A stretch of 10,258 nt of DNA from NCBI GenBank assembly GCA_947456995.1, contig CANGVB010000071.1, positions 1 through 10,258 on the forward strand. Reading direction: 5' to 3'. The notes under the pieces are model-generated. The model ran no database searches and was not told where the DNA came from. It saw only the letters and a program-made list of their open reading frames with translations. Positions 1 through 7,047 of the stretch are shown here, in pieces. The position numbers and the translations under genes are program-made. The first letter of the stretch is position 1; each line of letters opens with the position of its first letter. The DNA is from Bryobacteraceae bacterium. GTDB taxonomy: Bacteria; Acidobacteriota; Terriglobia; Bryobacterales; Bryobacteraceae.

Positions 1-1224
1 ATCGCAAATAACATTGGCAAGGTTGAAAACGGCAAGCTCATCACCACCGTCAAAGGCGTCCCCACCGGCGGCCCCTACCGCTTCGAACTCAAGACCGGCC
101 GCATGGGCTCCGCCGCAGCCGCCCGCTCCAACATTCTCGTCGGCGACATCTGGCTCCTCGCCGGTCAATCCAACATGGAAGGCGTCGGCGATCTGATCGA
201 CGTAGAAAAGCCCTCCGACAAAGTAAACTCCTTCAACCAGTCCGACGAATGGGTCGCTGCCAAAGAACCCCTCCACGAACTCCCCTCCGCGACAGACCGC
301 GTCCACTGGCGCAAGAACGCCGCCGGCGTCATCGAGCGCCTCACCGGCGAAGAACTCGAGAAATTCCGCACCAACCGTAAGAAAGGCGCAGGCCTCGGCC
401 TCCCCTTCGCCATCGAATACGAAAAGCGCACCGGCATCCCAGTCGGCCTCTTCCCCTGCGCCCACGGCGGCACCTCCATGGCCCAGTGGTCACCCGATCT
501 CAAAGACAAAGGCGGCGATTCCCTCTACGGCGCAACCATCCGCCGCGCCGCTCTCGTAGGCCCGATCAAAGGCATCCTCTGGTATCAAGGCGAATCCGAT
601 GCCAACCCCACCGTCGGCCCCATCTTCCAGGAGAAGTTCGAACAGATGGTTGCCGCCTTCCGCAAAGATCTCAACCAGCCCGACCTCGCCTTCCACTATG
701 TCCAGATCGGCCGCCACGTCAACAACACCAACGTCCAACCCTGGAATCTTGTACAAGAAGCCCAGCGTCTCGCCGAAGCCCGCCTCGGCAACTCAGTAAT
801 GTTCTCGAGCATAGATAGCGATCTCGACGACGGCATCCACGTCTCAACGCAGGACCATAAGCGCCTCGGCCGCGCCATGGCTGCCGTAGCCGCAGGCAAA
901 GCCAAAAAGGGTCCCCACTTCGATTCGATCGCAATCGAAGGCCAAACCATCCGCGTCAAGTTCTCTGAGGTAAACGGCAAACTCGTCAGCGCCGGTCGCA
1001 TCGGCGGCTTCACCGTCCACACCCCGCAAGGCGACCTGCTTCCTCTGATCTACAAAGCAAGCTTCGACCCAAAAGACCCCTCAAGCGTCCTCCTCCACTT
1101 CCAGGGCAAACTCCCCGAAGGCGCACAACTCATGTACGGACACGGCAAAGACCCCTACGCCAACCTCCGCGACGAACTAGGGGCTGGCGCACCCGTCTTC
1201 GGGCCGCTCCCCATCGCAAAGTAA
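1..1224 (+). CDS. Sialate O-acetylesterase-like (SASA family) carbohydrate esterase, 5' truncated
   Basis: The reading frame is open from base 1, so the gene starts before the window and the ATG at 103 is internal. Numbering from base 1, residues 55-59 read GQSNM, the nucleophile block of the SASA (sialate O-acetylesterase/DUF303) family, with Ser57 the likely nucleophile. ILWYQGESDAN at about residues 192-202 is the second family block. DDGIH near residues 276-280 supplies the Asp and His of an Asp-x-x-His catalytic pair, followed by a KRLGRAMA segment typical of the family end of the fold. Such enzymes remove O-acetyl groups from sialic acids or plant polysaccharides such as xylan; the substrate here cannot be told. 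Because the N-terminus is missing, no signal peptide can be assessed. The gene ends 32 nt before the next gene on the same strand. Family assignment is firm; substrate is unknown. Confidence 0.92.
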   Translation: MANNIGKVENGKLITTVKGVPTGGPYRFELKTGRMGSAAAARSNILVGDIWLLAGQSNMEGVGDLIDVEKPSDKVNSFNQSDEWVAAKEPLHELPSATDRVHWRKNAAGVIERLTGEELEKFRTNRKKGAGLGLPFAIEYEKRTGIPVGLFPCAHGGTSMAQWSPDLKDKGGDSLYGATIRRAALVGPIKGILWYQGESDANPTVGPIFQEKFEQMVAAFRKDLNQPDLAFHYVQIGRHVNNTNVQPWNLVQEAQRLAEARLGNSVMFSSIDSDLDDGIHVSTQDHKRLGRAMAAVAAGKAKKGPHFDSIAIEGQTIRVKFSEVNGKLVSAGRIGGFTVHTPQGDLLPLIYKASFDPKDPSSVLLHFQGKLPEGAQLMYGHGKDPYANLRDELGAGAPVFGPLPIAK

Positions 1225-1256
1225 CCTTTCCGATTCTTGCTAGTCTAAGAGAACAC

Positions 1257-2123
1257 GTGAAAAATTTTGTAATCGCCCTCGCTCTCGGCGCAATTGTTGC
1301 GTTTGCACAAGCCGACAAAGTTGTCGCCTCCATCAACGGCAAACCCGTTACGGCCAAAGACCTCGAAGAATTCTCCAAGGGTCTCCCTGCCCAGTTCCAG
1401 CAGTTCTACCAGCAGGACAAAGAAGGCTTCCTCAAGCAGTACGCTGTCCTGATGAAGTTCTCCAAGCTCGCTGAAGAAGCCAAGGTAGACCAGGCCGCCC
1501 CCTACAAGCAGCGCCTCGAATTCACCCGCCTGCAGATCCTCTCACAAGCCTACGTCGAAGACTACCGCAACAAGATCGTAGTCGCCGACCCTGAGCTCGC
1601 CGCCTTCTACGACAAGAACAAAGACAACTACACCCAGGCCAAGCTCCAGGTGATCCTCGTCAACTACTCAGCCACTCCCGCCAAAGAAGGCGAAAAGCCC
1701 AAGCTCGCCGAAGCCGACGCTCAGAAAAAGGCCGAAGGCCTCGTCAAGCAAATCCGCGGCGGCGCAGACTTCAAGAAGATCGTAGCTGAATCCTCAGACG
1801 ACGCAGCCTCCAAAGCCAAGGGCGGCGACTTCGGCACCATCCGCCGCAGCGACCAGATCCCCGACGAACTCAAGAAGGCCATCTTCGCCCTCAAGTCCGG
1901 CGAAGTCAGCGACCCCGTCAAGCAGCCCAACGGCTTCTACATCTTCAAGGTCGCCGAATACACCGCTCAGCCCATGGAAGAAGTAAAGCCCATGCTCACC
2001 AGCCAGCTCCGCGATCAGAAATTTCAAGAATGGCTCAAAACAACTCAGGACACAGCCGACGCCAAAGTCGAGGATCCAGCATTCTTCGGCAAGGCCCCGG
2101 CAGCACCAGCCCCCAAGCCCTAA
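1257..2123 (+). CDS. Exported parvulin-type peptidylprolyl isomerase / SurA-like chaperone
   Basis: A 288-residue protein starting at GTG 1257, with a weak purine-rich stretch (AAGAGA, 1247-1252) upstream. Residues 1-19 form a short signal peptide (Lys2, a hydrophobic core, then an AQA-like cleavage site). Residues 20-128 are helical, with the opening VASINGKPVTAKDLEEF typical of SurA/PrsA N-terminal domains. Residues about 129-235 match a PpiC/rotamase domain, with GGADFKKIVAESSDD and GGDFGTI as its clearest blocks. The C-terminus is an Ala/Pro-rich tail. Family members fold envelope proteins in the periplasm or outside the membrane. The two histidines usual in parvulin active sites are not at their expected places: the first strand reads QVILV and the last reads GFYIFKV. 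It may therefore act mainly as a chaperone. The neighbouring exported redox proteins fit an envelope-folding role. Confidence 0.9.
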   Translation: MKNFVIALALGAIVAFAQADKVVASINGKPVTAKDLEEFSKGLPAQFQQFYQQDKEGFLKQYAVLMKFSKLAEEAKVDQAAPYKQRLEFTRLQILSQAYVEDYRNKIVVADPELAAFYDKNKDNYTQAKLQVILVNYSATPAKEGEKPKLAEADAQKKAEGLVKQIRGGADFKKIVAESSDDAASKAKGGDFGTIRRSDQIPDELKKAIFALKSGEVSDPVKQPNGFYIFKVAEYTAQPMEEVKPMLTSQLRDQKFQEWLKTTQDTADAKVEDPAFFGKAPAAPAPKP

Positions 2124-2554
2124 CCATCTCCTTCGAGCGACACCTCCGGGCACACCGGGGCAAGCTTGAAACCGGTCCCGGCCCGGGTAACGAAGTCTTC
2201 GCGGCGAGTTTTCTCACTCGCCGCGAAATCATTTTCGATACAGACCTTCTTGCCCACGCCCCAGACTTTGTCTCCATCGTCGCCCACGAAATCTATCACT
2301 TCGTCTGGCGACGATTGCCAAACGCAGAACGCAAGGCCTGGACAGCCCTCCTCGCCACAGCGAAGCGTCCTACCCACACCGGCCTCTCCTCCAGCATTCG
2401 CTTCGTTCCCGGCGCACCCCAGCAATCCAAAGACTACATCTGCGAGGCTTTCTGCGACACAGCCGCCGCCCTTACCAACCCAAACCAGAAGATTTCTTCG
2501 CAACGCCGCCGTTACTTTTCCCGTCTTTACGACAAGAGAAGGTTGCCGGTATAA
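2030..2554 (+). CDS. Small HExxH metallopeptidase-like protein, start uncertain
   Basis: I do not recognise a named family. The frame carries HEIYH (2285-2299; residues 86-90 if counted from ATG 2030), the zinc-binding HExxH motif. An EAFCD segment at residues 139-143 could supply the third, glutamate ligand, as in gluzincins and ImmA-like peptidases. The preceding TRREIIFDTDLLAH segment resembles the strand and helix that usually lead to HExxH. No signal peptide or membrane segment is visible. The only ordinary start codon in frame is ATG 2030, which overlaps the preceding gene by 94 nt. The first 30 or so residues look like an out-of-frame reading of that gene, whereas C-rich third positions begin at about 2120, right at its stop codon. 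No in-frame ATG, GTG, TTG or CTG lies between 2033 and the HExxH motif. The true start may be non-canonical (ATC 2126), or a base may be missing. Function is inferred from the motif only. Confidence 0.7.
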   Translation: MAQNNSGHSRRQSRGSSILRQGPGSTSPQALTISFERHLRAHRGKLETGPGPGNEVFAASFLTRREIIFDTDLLAHAPDFVSIVAHEIYHFVWRRLPNAERKAWTALLATAKRPTHTGLSSSIRFVPGAPQQSKDYICEAFCDTAAALTNPNQKISSQRRRYFSRLYDKRRLPV

Positions 2555-2563
2555 ACTAAGCTC

Positions 2564-2568
2564 AGGAG
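2564..2568 (+). promoter_or_regulatory. Shine-Dalgarno sequence of the TlpA-like gene
   Basis: AGGAG lies 7 nt before ATG 2576 and is one of the two strongest ribosome-binding sites in the window. It fixes the start of the TlpA-like lipoprotein, which agrees with a signal peptide beginning exactly there. Confidence 0.8.
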
Positions 2569-2575
2569 CTCCGTC

Positions 2576-3109
2576 ATGAAATTCGCATCAGCAACCACCA
2601 TCCTCGCCCTCTCTCTCGGGCTCATCTCGTGCTCCACAGAATCCAAGGCCGATGCAGCCAGCGTCCGCCCCACCAAAGAACGTAAGAAGGCCCCTGAGTT
2701 CAAACTCAAGGACGCCGACGGCAAAGTGGTCTCCCTCGCCGAATACAAAGGCAAAGCCGTCCTCCTCAACTTCTGGGCCACCTGGTGCGGACCCTGCAAA
2801 GTGGAGATCCCCTGGTTCGTAGAATTTGAACAGAAGTTCAAAGACAAAGGCTTCGCCGTCCTCGGCGTCGCTATGGATGAAGAAGGCTGGGAAGTCATCA
2901 AGCCCTACATCACCGACAAGAAGGTCAACTACCGCATCCTTGCCGGCGACGATTCCACCGCTCAGCTTTACGGCGGCGTAGACTCCCTCCCCACCACCTT
3001 CCTGATTGATAAGAACGGTATGATCGCTGGCGTCCACGTCGGCCTCGTTTCAAAGAGTGAATATGAAAAAGACATCCTTGCTCTGCTCGGCACTCCTGCT
3101 GGCAAGTAG
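2576..3109 (+). CDS. TlpA/ResA-type thioredoxin-fold lipoprotein
   Basis: A 177-residue protein. Residues 1-19 are a lipoprotein signal peptide ending in the lipobox LISC, so Cys19 is the likely lipidated residue and the protein would be membrane-anchored outside the cytoplasm. After a charged linker, residues about 39-172 form an AhpC-TSA/Redoxin-type thioredoxin fold: APEFKL entry strand, LLNFWATWCGPC with the active-site pair Cys71 and Cys74, and the cis-proline loop SLPTTFLID at Pro139. Proteins of this type usually reduce disulfides in exported apocytochromes or other envelope proteins and take electrons from a DsbD/CcdA-like partner. The gene directly downstream encodes a DsbD N-terminal-like domain, which fits such a partnership. 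The last 47 nt also encode the signal peptide of that downstream gene. The particular substrate is unknown. Confidence 0.93.
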   Translation: MKFASATTILALSLGLISCSTESKADAASVRPTKERKKAPEFKLKDADGKVVSLAEYKGKAVLLNFWATWCGPCKVEIPWFVEFEQKFKDKGFAVLGVAMDEEGWEVIKPYITDKKVNYRILAGDDSTAQLYGGVDSLPTTFLIDKNGMIAGVHVGLVSKSEYEKDILALLGTPAGK

Positions 3110-3527
3110 CTGCTTCGCACAGTCCATCAACGCACTAACAGTCGACCCGCCACAGAAGGTTCTCATCGAACGTGGCAAGAGCGTCAGCTTCAAAATTCAC
3201 GCCAAGATCGCCCCCGGCTATCACGTCAATTCCAACAAGCCGAACGAAGACTATCTCATCCCCTTGCGCATGACTCTCGCCGCCGAACCACTCGTTCTTG
3301 AGATCCTCAAGTACCCCGCCGGCCACGACGAAAAGTACACCTTCTCCGAGAAGCCCCTCAACGTCCTCACCGGTGATTTCGACATCCTCGTAACCATCAA
3401 GGCCCCGGAAAAGATCGAGCCTCAGATGCACGTCCTCTTAGGCAAACTCCGCTACCAGGCCTGCAGCGACAAAGCCTGCCTCACCCCCAAGACCCTCGAA
3501 GTCCGCGTCACCGCCGACGTCCGGTAA
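3063..3527 (+). CDS. Free-standing DsbD N-terminal (alpha) domain protein, exported
   Basis: A 154-residue protein from ATG 3063; a GTG at 3057 in the same frame would add two residues. ATG is preferred because it gives a standard signal peptide (MKK, a Leu/Ala core, then FAQS at residues 18-21). A Cys17 preceded by ASS also leaves a lipoprotein site possible. The mature part is one beta-rich domain with GYHVNSNKP near residues 52-60, and YQACSDKACL near residues 131-140, which carries Cys134 and Cys139. This resembles the disulfide-exchange cysteines of the DsbD N-terminal domain (YQGC..C in E. coli), though with four residues between the cysteines instead of five. No transmembrane or C-terminal thioredoxin part follows, so it is only the alpha-like domain. 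It probably exchanges thiols with the TlpA-like neighbour; a membrane electron donor must be encoded elsewhere. Confidence 0.85.
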   Translation: MKKTSLLCSALLLASSCFAQSINALTVDPPQKVLIERGKSVSFKIHAKIAPGYHVNSNKPNEDYLIPLRMTLAAEPLVLEILKYPAGHDEKYTFSEKPLNVLTGDFDILVTIKAPEKIEPQMHVLLGKLRYQACSDKACLTPKTLEVRVTADVR

Positions 3528-3528
3528 A

Positions 3529-4350
3529 ATGCGGAGGCTCGCGATTCGCCCCGGCGGCATTGGCGATTCCATCCTCGGCTTCCCCGCGCTCGAACATCTC
3601 GCAAAAGACTCCACCCTCGAAGTCTGGGCCCGCGCCGAAGTCCTGCCTCTAATCCACTTCGCCACCACCAACACCATCGAAGGCACCGGCCTCGGCCTCC
3701 TCGGCATCGAGCCGCCAAGCCCCCAGCTCACCGCTCGCCTCCAGCAATTCGACGAGATCTACACCTGGTACGGCACAGCACGAGACGACTTCCGAGACGC
3801 CCTCAATGCCCTGCATCCAAACGTAAAGTTCTTCGCCGCCCTCCCCACAGACGATTCCACCCACGCCGCAGACTTCTTCGCCACCCAGGTCGGCGCCCCC
3901 CTCCCAGCCACTCCGCAACTAAAGATCAAGCCCGCCAGCAACCGCCTCATCTGGATCCACCCCTTCAGCGGCTCCGCCAAAAAGAACTGGCACCTCGAAA
4001 ACTTCCAACTCCTCCAGCGATGGCTCGAAACCACGGGCCGCTCCGTCCAATTCGTAGTAGCCCCCCACCAGCGCATCCCCGGCGCAAAAGTAGTCGAAGA
4101 CTTGAAGGAGCTAGCCGCCCACCTCGCCGGCGCGAGCCTCTACATCGGCAACGACACCGGCATCACCCACCTCGCCGCAGCCGCAGGAGCCAACACTCTG
4201 GCCCTCTTCGGCCCCACCAACCCCACTGTCTGGTCCCCACGAGGCAATCGGGTACGCATCCTCCACTCAGAAGATCTCGACGGCCTAAGCGTCGAGCGAG
4301 TCCTCGATGCAGCCCTAGCCCAAACCGGCTTTGAGCAAGGCAGCGCGTAG
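3529..4350 (+). CDS. Glycosyltransferase family 9 (ADP-heptose:LPS heptosyltransferase-like)
   Basis: A 273-residue protein whose ATG lies one nucleotide after the stop of the DsbD-like gene, implying translational coupling. It has the two Rossmann-like halves of GT9/GT-B enzymes. The N-terminal RPGGIGDSIL places Asp13 where heptosyltransferases have their conserved catalytic Asp. Residues 145-154 (PFSGSAKKNW) match the phosphate-binding and Lys-Trp block, and GNDTGITHLAAA from residue 207 onward is the GT9 hallmark that contacts the nucleotide sugar, followed by ALFGPTNP. WaaC/WaaF enzymes add heptose to the lipopolysaccharide core, so a diderm envelope is suggested. At 273 residues it is shorter than typical family members of about 320-350, mostly in the middle. 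The sugar and acceptor cannot be decided. Its last 36 nt overlap the end of a minus-strand gene. Confidence 0.92.
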   Translation: MRRLAIRPGGIGDSILGFPALEHLAKDSTLEVWARAEVLPLIHFATTNTIEGTGLGLLGIEPPSPQLTARLQQFDEIYTWYGTARDDFRDALNALHPNVKFFAALPTDDSTHAADFFATQVGAPLPATPQLKIKPASNRLIWIHPFSGSAKKNWHLENFQLLQRWLETTGRSVQFVVAPHQRIPGAKVVEDLKELAAHLAGASLYIGNDTGITHLAAAAGANTLALFGPTNPTVWSPRGNRVRILHSEDLDGLSVERVLDAALAQTGFEQGSA

Positions 4351-4791
4351 TTCCGCCACCCTTTTGCGAATCGTCTCAGCCCCCTTGGCTTGCGCAACAG
4401 GCAAAGCCCAGCTCCGCTGCTTACCCGGCGTCAACTTCTCCCAGGCCGCCCGAAACTCGGCATCTCCTTCAAGCGCCAATCTCAACCCCTCAGGCAGATC
4501 CACAGCCGCCTGATCATCGACATTAAAGCGCACATTCACCCAGTCGCCAACCCCACACTCAGCCTTCTTCAAAAACTCCTTCGACAGCTTCAAATACCAC
4601 GTCCCACCCACCGGCTGCCAGGCCCCGCTAAACGCAAACTCCCCAATCTCCCCCCGTACACGCAACCGCGGATTCTCTTTGAGTGGCAACTCCGCCGCCA
4701 CCTCCTTAGGCAGATACACAACAGAATAAGTCCACGGTCCCAGCGTATAAGCCGCCACCTTGCCTACAAACTCATAAGCAAACCGGCTCAC
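4315..4791 (-). CDS. DUF1905 / YdeI-OmpD-associated-like protein
   Basis: A 158-residue protein starting at GTG 4791. The GTGA overlaps the stop codon of the upstream glycosyltransferase gene by 4 nt, a usual sign of coupled translation. Residues about 3-92 look like a DUF1905 small beta-barrel, with YSVVYLPKEV and WYLKLSKEFLKKAECGVGDWV as the most family-like parts. Residues about 98-150 match the YdeI/OmpD-associated C-terminal domain: LPEGLRLALEGDAEFRAAWEKL, then a helical segment ending ETIRKRVAELRAAL. The two domains commonly occur together. No signal peptide or membrane segment is visible, so it is presumably cytoplasmic. The biochemical role of the family is not established as far as I know; one E. 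coli relative is annotated as involved in bacteriocin or peptide tolerance. Its coding end overlaps that of the GT9 gene. Confidence 0.8.
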   Translation of the reverse strand: MSRFAYEFVGKVAAYTLGPWTYSVVYLPKEVAAELPLKENPRLRVRGEIGEFAFSGAWQPVGGTWYLKLSKEFLKKAECGVGDWVNVRFNVDDQAAVDLPEGLRLALEGDAEFRAAWEKLTPGKQRSWALPVAQAKGAETIRKRVAELRAALLKAGLG

Positions 4792-6659
4792 CGCAAGCCC
4801 GCCTCAATCAGCACTACCCCCAACTCCCGCGAATCCCCAGGCACCGCAAACACCGCATCACACTCCACTGTCAGCACGCCCTGTTCCACCCCAGTCTTCA
4901 CACCCTTAGCACTCACCGTATAAAGCCCATCCTTCGCAATCGCCAGCTCCGCCACCCGCACTCCATTCCACTCCAACCAAACCTTCCGAGCCTTCGCGAT
5001 CGCCGGCACATACACCGTCGCGCTAACCTCATTCACCTCCTGCTTCGGCTGCAGGATCAACCGTGCCTGTCTTGCCATCCATCGACTCTTGCCATCTTCC
5101 AACTGATAAGTCCCGCTCAGGATATGCTGCTCTGCCTCCGGCGCACCCATCGGCACAAAGCTCAACGTCGGCTTCCGCTCGATCACCCGCTCCAGCCGCA
5201 CCCGGTCCACCGCAGCACCTCGAATATCAAACGGCAACACGCCCGCCCCGGCATCTGAATAACCACTCCTGGCCCCAAGTCCAATCAACCGCAACGGCAA
5301 GGTTGTCACGATGTCCAGCTTGGCCACCTCCACCAATTGCCCACCACCCACAGTCAGCGGCAACGGGAAGCCCAGCTCACTAGTCAGCACCATATCCCCC
5401 GGCCTCACCGCCTGCCCACGCTCCAGCGGCAACGCACCAATGGCCTCAGCATAATAACGAGCAAATTCTCCATTCACCCAAACCCGGCTCCCGGCAATCT
5501 CCGCCCGATGAGCACCTACAAAGCTGCGATATCCATCCCAGTGTTGGTAGTTAGTAAATGCCAGCGCCAACCCCAAAATCAAATTGCAGGCAAAGCCCGC
5601 ATACAGCCACACCGGCCGATCCTCCAGCTTCGACACCACCATCAACACAACCGGAGCCGCCATCGGCAACAGATACCGCGCAGACCCCGCAAAGAACAAC
5701 ACAAGTGACGCCGCAAAGAACACATGCGGCCACCAGCCATACTTCCGCGACTCCTGCGTCAGCAACCCAATCGACGCCACCACGCCCACCAGATACAGCG
5801 GATTCCATTCAAAGAAAGCCCACAACAAACCCACCAGCAACCACTTCGATCCAAACGCGAGTATCGGCAACAGAGGAAACACCATCCACCCCAGATGCCC
5901 CATCAACGCCTTCGCATTGCGCACCTTCAGCGCAACTTGCTGTAAGCCATACTCTTTGAAATACCCGGCCGTCACAGCCAGCGGCGGCGCTTTCCCGCCC
6001 GTCGATTCCATCACCTGATACACAACCAAAACAAGCGCCGGCGTAAGCGCAACAAGATAAGCCACCCACCAAACCGGCCGCTTCCGCCCGATCATAAACC
6101 ACAAGATCGGAATCACCACCACACTCTGATAAGCAGCCAACCCGGCCAGCCCCAGGGGCAGGGAAGCCACCATCAGCCAACCAAAACTCCCGCGCTCCAG
6201 CGCCTCCACAAACACAGCCATCCCCAACATCCAAAACGCTAGAAAAGGCAAATCGCTCTCAAACGAATTCCCGTTCACCACAAATGCCGGCACCACACAA
6301 AACAGCAAAGTTGCCACCAGCGGCAACCCGCAAAACCGTCGCGCCAGAAAGTACATCCCCAAAGCCGCCATCAGGCTGAACAGCCCATAAACCGCATGAA
6401 AAGGCACTTCCCGCACCTCCCCAAACGCAGCCAGCAAACCCGCCAGCACAAATGCATTCAAAGGCGGATGCGGATGCCCCGACATCGACACCAGCTTCCC
6501 GTGAAACAGATACGAAGCCTGATGCGGATGCAACGGATTGGTCTGCGCATACTGCGCTCCAGCCAGGTAATAAATGTCATCGCCCTGGATGGGCTGCGTG
6601 AGAAAGGCCACACGCATAGCCACCACCAGGGCGATGATAATCAGCAGGTCGCGAAGCAC
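4788..6659 (-). CDS. GT39/ArnT-like polytopic membrane glycosyltransferase
   Basis: A 623-residue protein starting at GTG 6659, one nucleotide after the gcvH stop codon. Residues 4-21 form the first membrane helix. They are followed by QGDDIYYLAG with Asp27-Asp28, the acidic pair in the first outer loop typical of GT-C enzymes of the PMT/ArnT kind. GHPHPPLNAF near residues 61-70 is another family-like loop. About ten further hydrophobic helices run to roughly residue 380. The last 230 or so residues are soluble and rich in beta strands, ending in a domain beginning near WMARQARLIL and resembling an outside beta-sandwich, possibly for acceptor or sugar binding. Such enzymes use polyprenyl-phosphate sugars to glycosylate lipids or proteins on the outer face of the inner membrane. 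Donor and acceptor are unknown. Its location behind gcvTH has no evident metabolic reason. Confidence 0.85.
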   Translation of the reverse strand: MLRDLLIIIALVVAMRVAFLTQPIQGDDIYYLAGAQYAQTNPLHPHQASYLFHGKLVSMSGHPHPPLNAFVLAGLLAAFGEVREVPFHAVYGLFSLMAALGMYFLARRFCGLPLVATLLFCVVPAFVVNGNSFESDLPFLAFWMLGMAVFVEALERGSFGWLMVASLPLGLAGLAAYQSVVVIPILWFMIGRKRPVWWVAYLVALTPALVLVVYQVMESTGGKAPPLAVTAGYFKEYGLQQVALKVRNAKALMGHLGWMVFPLLPILAFGSKWLLVGLLWAFFEWNPLYLVGVVASIGLLTQESRKYGWWPHVFFAASLVLFFAGSARYLLPMAAPVVLMVVSKLEDRPVWLYAGFACNLILGLALAFTNYQHWDGYRSFVGAHRAEIAGSRVWVNGEFARYYAEAIGALPLERGQAVRPGDMVLTSELGFPLPLTVGGGQLVEVAKLDIVTTLPLRLIGLGARSGYSDAGAGVLPFDIRGAAVDRVRLERVIERKPTLSFVPMGAPEAEQHILSGTYQLEDGKSRWMARQARLILQPKQEVNEVSATVYVPAIAKARKVWLEWNGVRVAELAIAKDGLYTVSAKGVKTGVEQGVLTVECDAVFAVPGDSRELGVVLIEAGLR

Positions 6660-6660
6660 T

Positions 6661-7044
6661 TTAGGCGCCGACGTATTTGGTGTAGTCCGCAGCGCTCATC
6701 ATGCCTTCGCTCTTCAGTTCAGCCAGATCCTTCAGCTTCACCTTGATCAGCCAGGCATCCCCATGCGGGTCAGAATTCAGCTTCTCGGGAGCCGAGGTCA
6801 GCGAATCGTTTACCTCGATCACCTCGCCGCTCACCGGGCTGTAGATATCACTAACAGCCTTAACGCTCTCAACACTTCCAAACGTGGAATGTTGTCCCAC
6901 CATCGACCCAATCTTGGGCAGATCGACATAGACAATATCGCCGAGTTCGCTCTGGGCATGATGTGTAATACCGATCGTGCCGGTATCGCCATCAACGGCA
7001 ACCCATTCATGTTCTTTGGTGTAAGTATAATTTTCTGGATACAT
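6661..7044 (-). CDS. gcvH: Glycine cleavage system H protein (lipoyl carrier)
   Basis: A 127-residue protein of normal length. It begins PENYTYTKEHEWV, the usual GcvH opening, and contains GITHHAQSELGDIVYVDLP at residues 25-43. The lipoylation site is Lys62 in FGSVESVKAVSDIYSP, and the end carries GDAWLIKVKL. GcvH shuttles the methylamine group from GcvP to GcvT on its lipoyl arm and then delivers reducing equivalents to dihydrolipoamide dehydrogenase, in the cytoplasm. It starts 3 nt after the gcvT stop codon, so the two are surely co-transcribed and probably coupled. The Shine-Dalgarno sequence in front is weak, which fits coupling. No key residue is missing. Confidence 0.98.
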   Translation of the reverse strand: MYPENYTYTKEHEWVAVDGDTGTIGITHHAQSELGDIVYVDLPKIGSMVGQHSTFGSVESVKAVSDIYSPVSGEVIEVNDSLTSAPEKLNSDPHGDAWLIKVKLKDLAELKSEGMMSAADYTKYVGA

Positions 7045-7047
7045 GCT

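Noticed and set aside
2526..2557. TTTACG ... TATAAA pair before the TlpA-like gene
   Set aside because: The -10-like part is fair but the -35 is poor and the start site would fall close to the Shine-Dalgarno; read-through from upstream genes is at least as likely.
2588..3037. Minus-strand open frame of 149 codons opposite the TlpA-like gene
   Set aside because: It is wholly antisense to a gene with clear lipobox and WCGPC motifs and shows only Gly/Val/Asp/Glu-rich shadow sequence.
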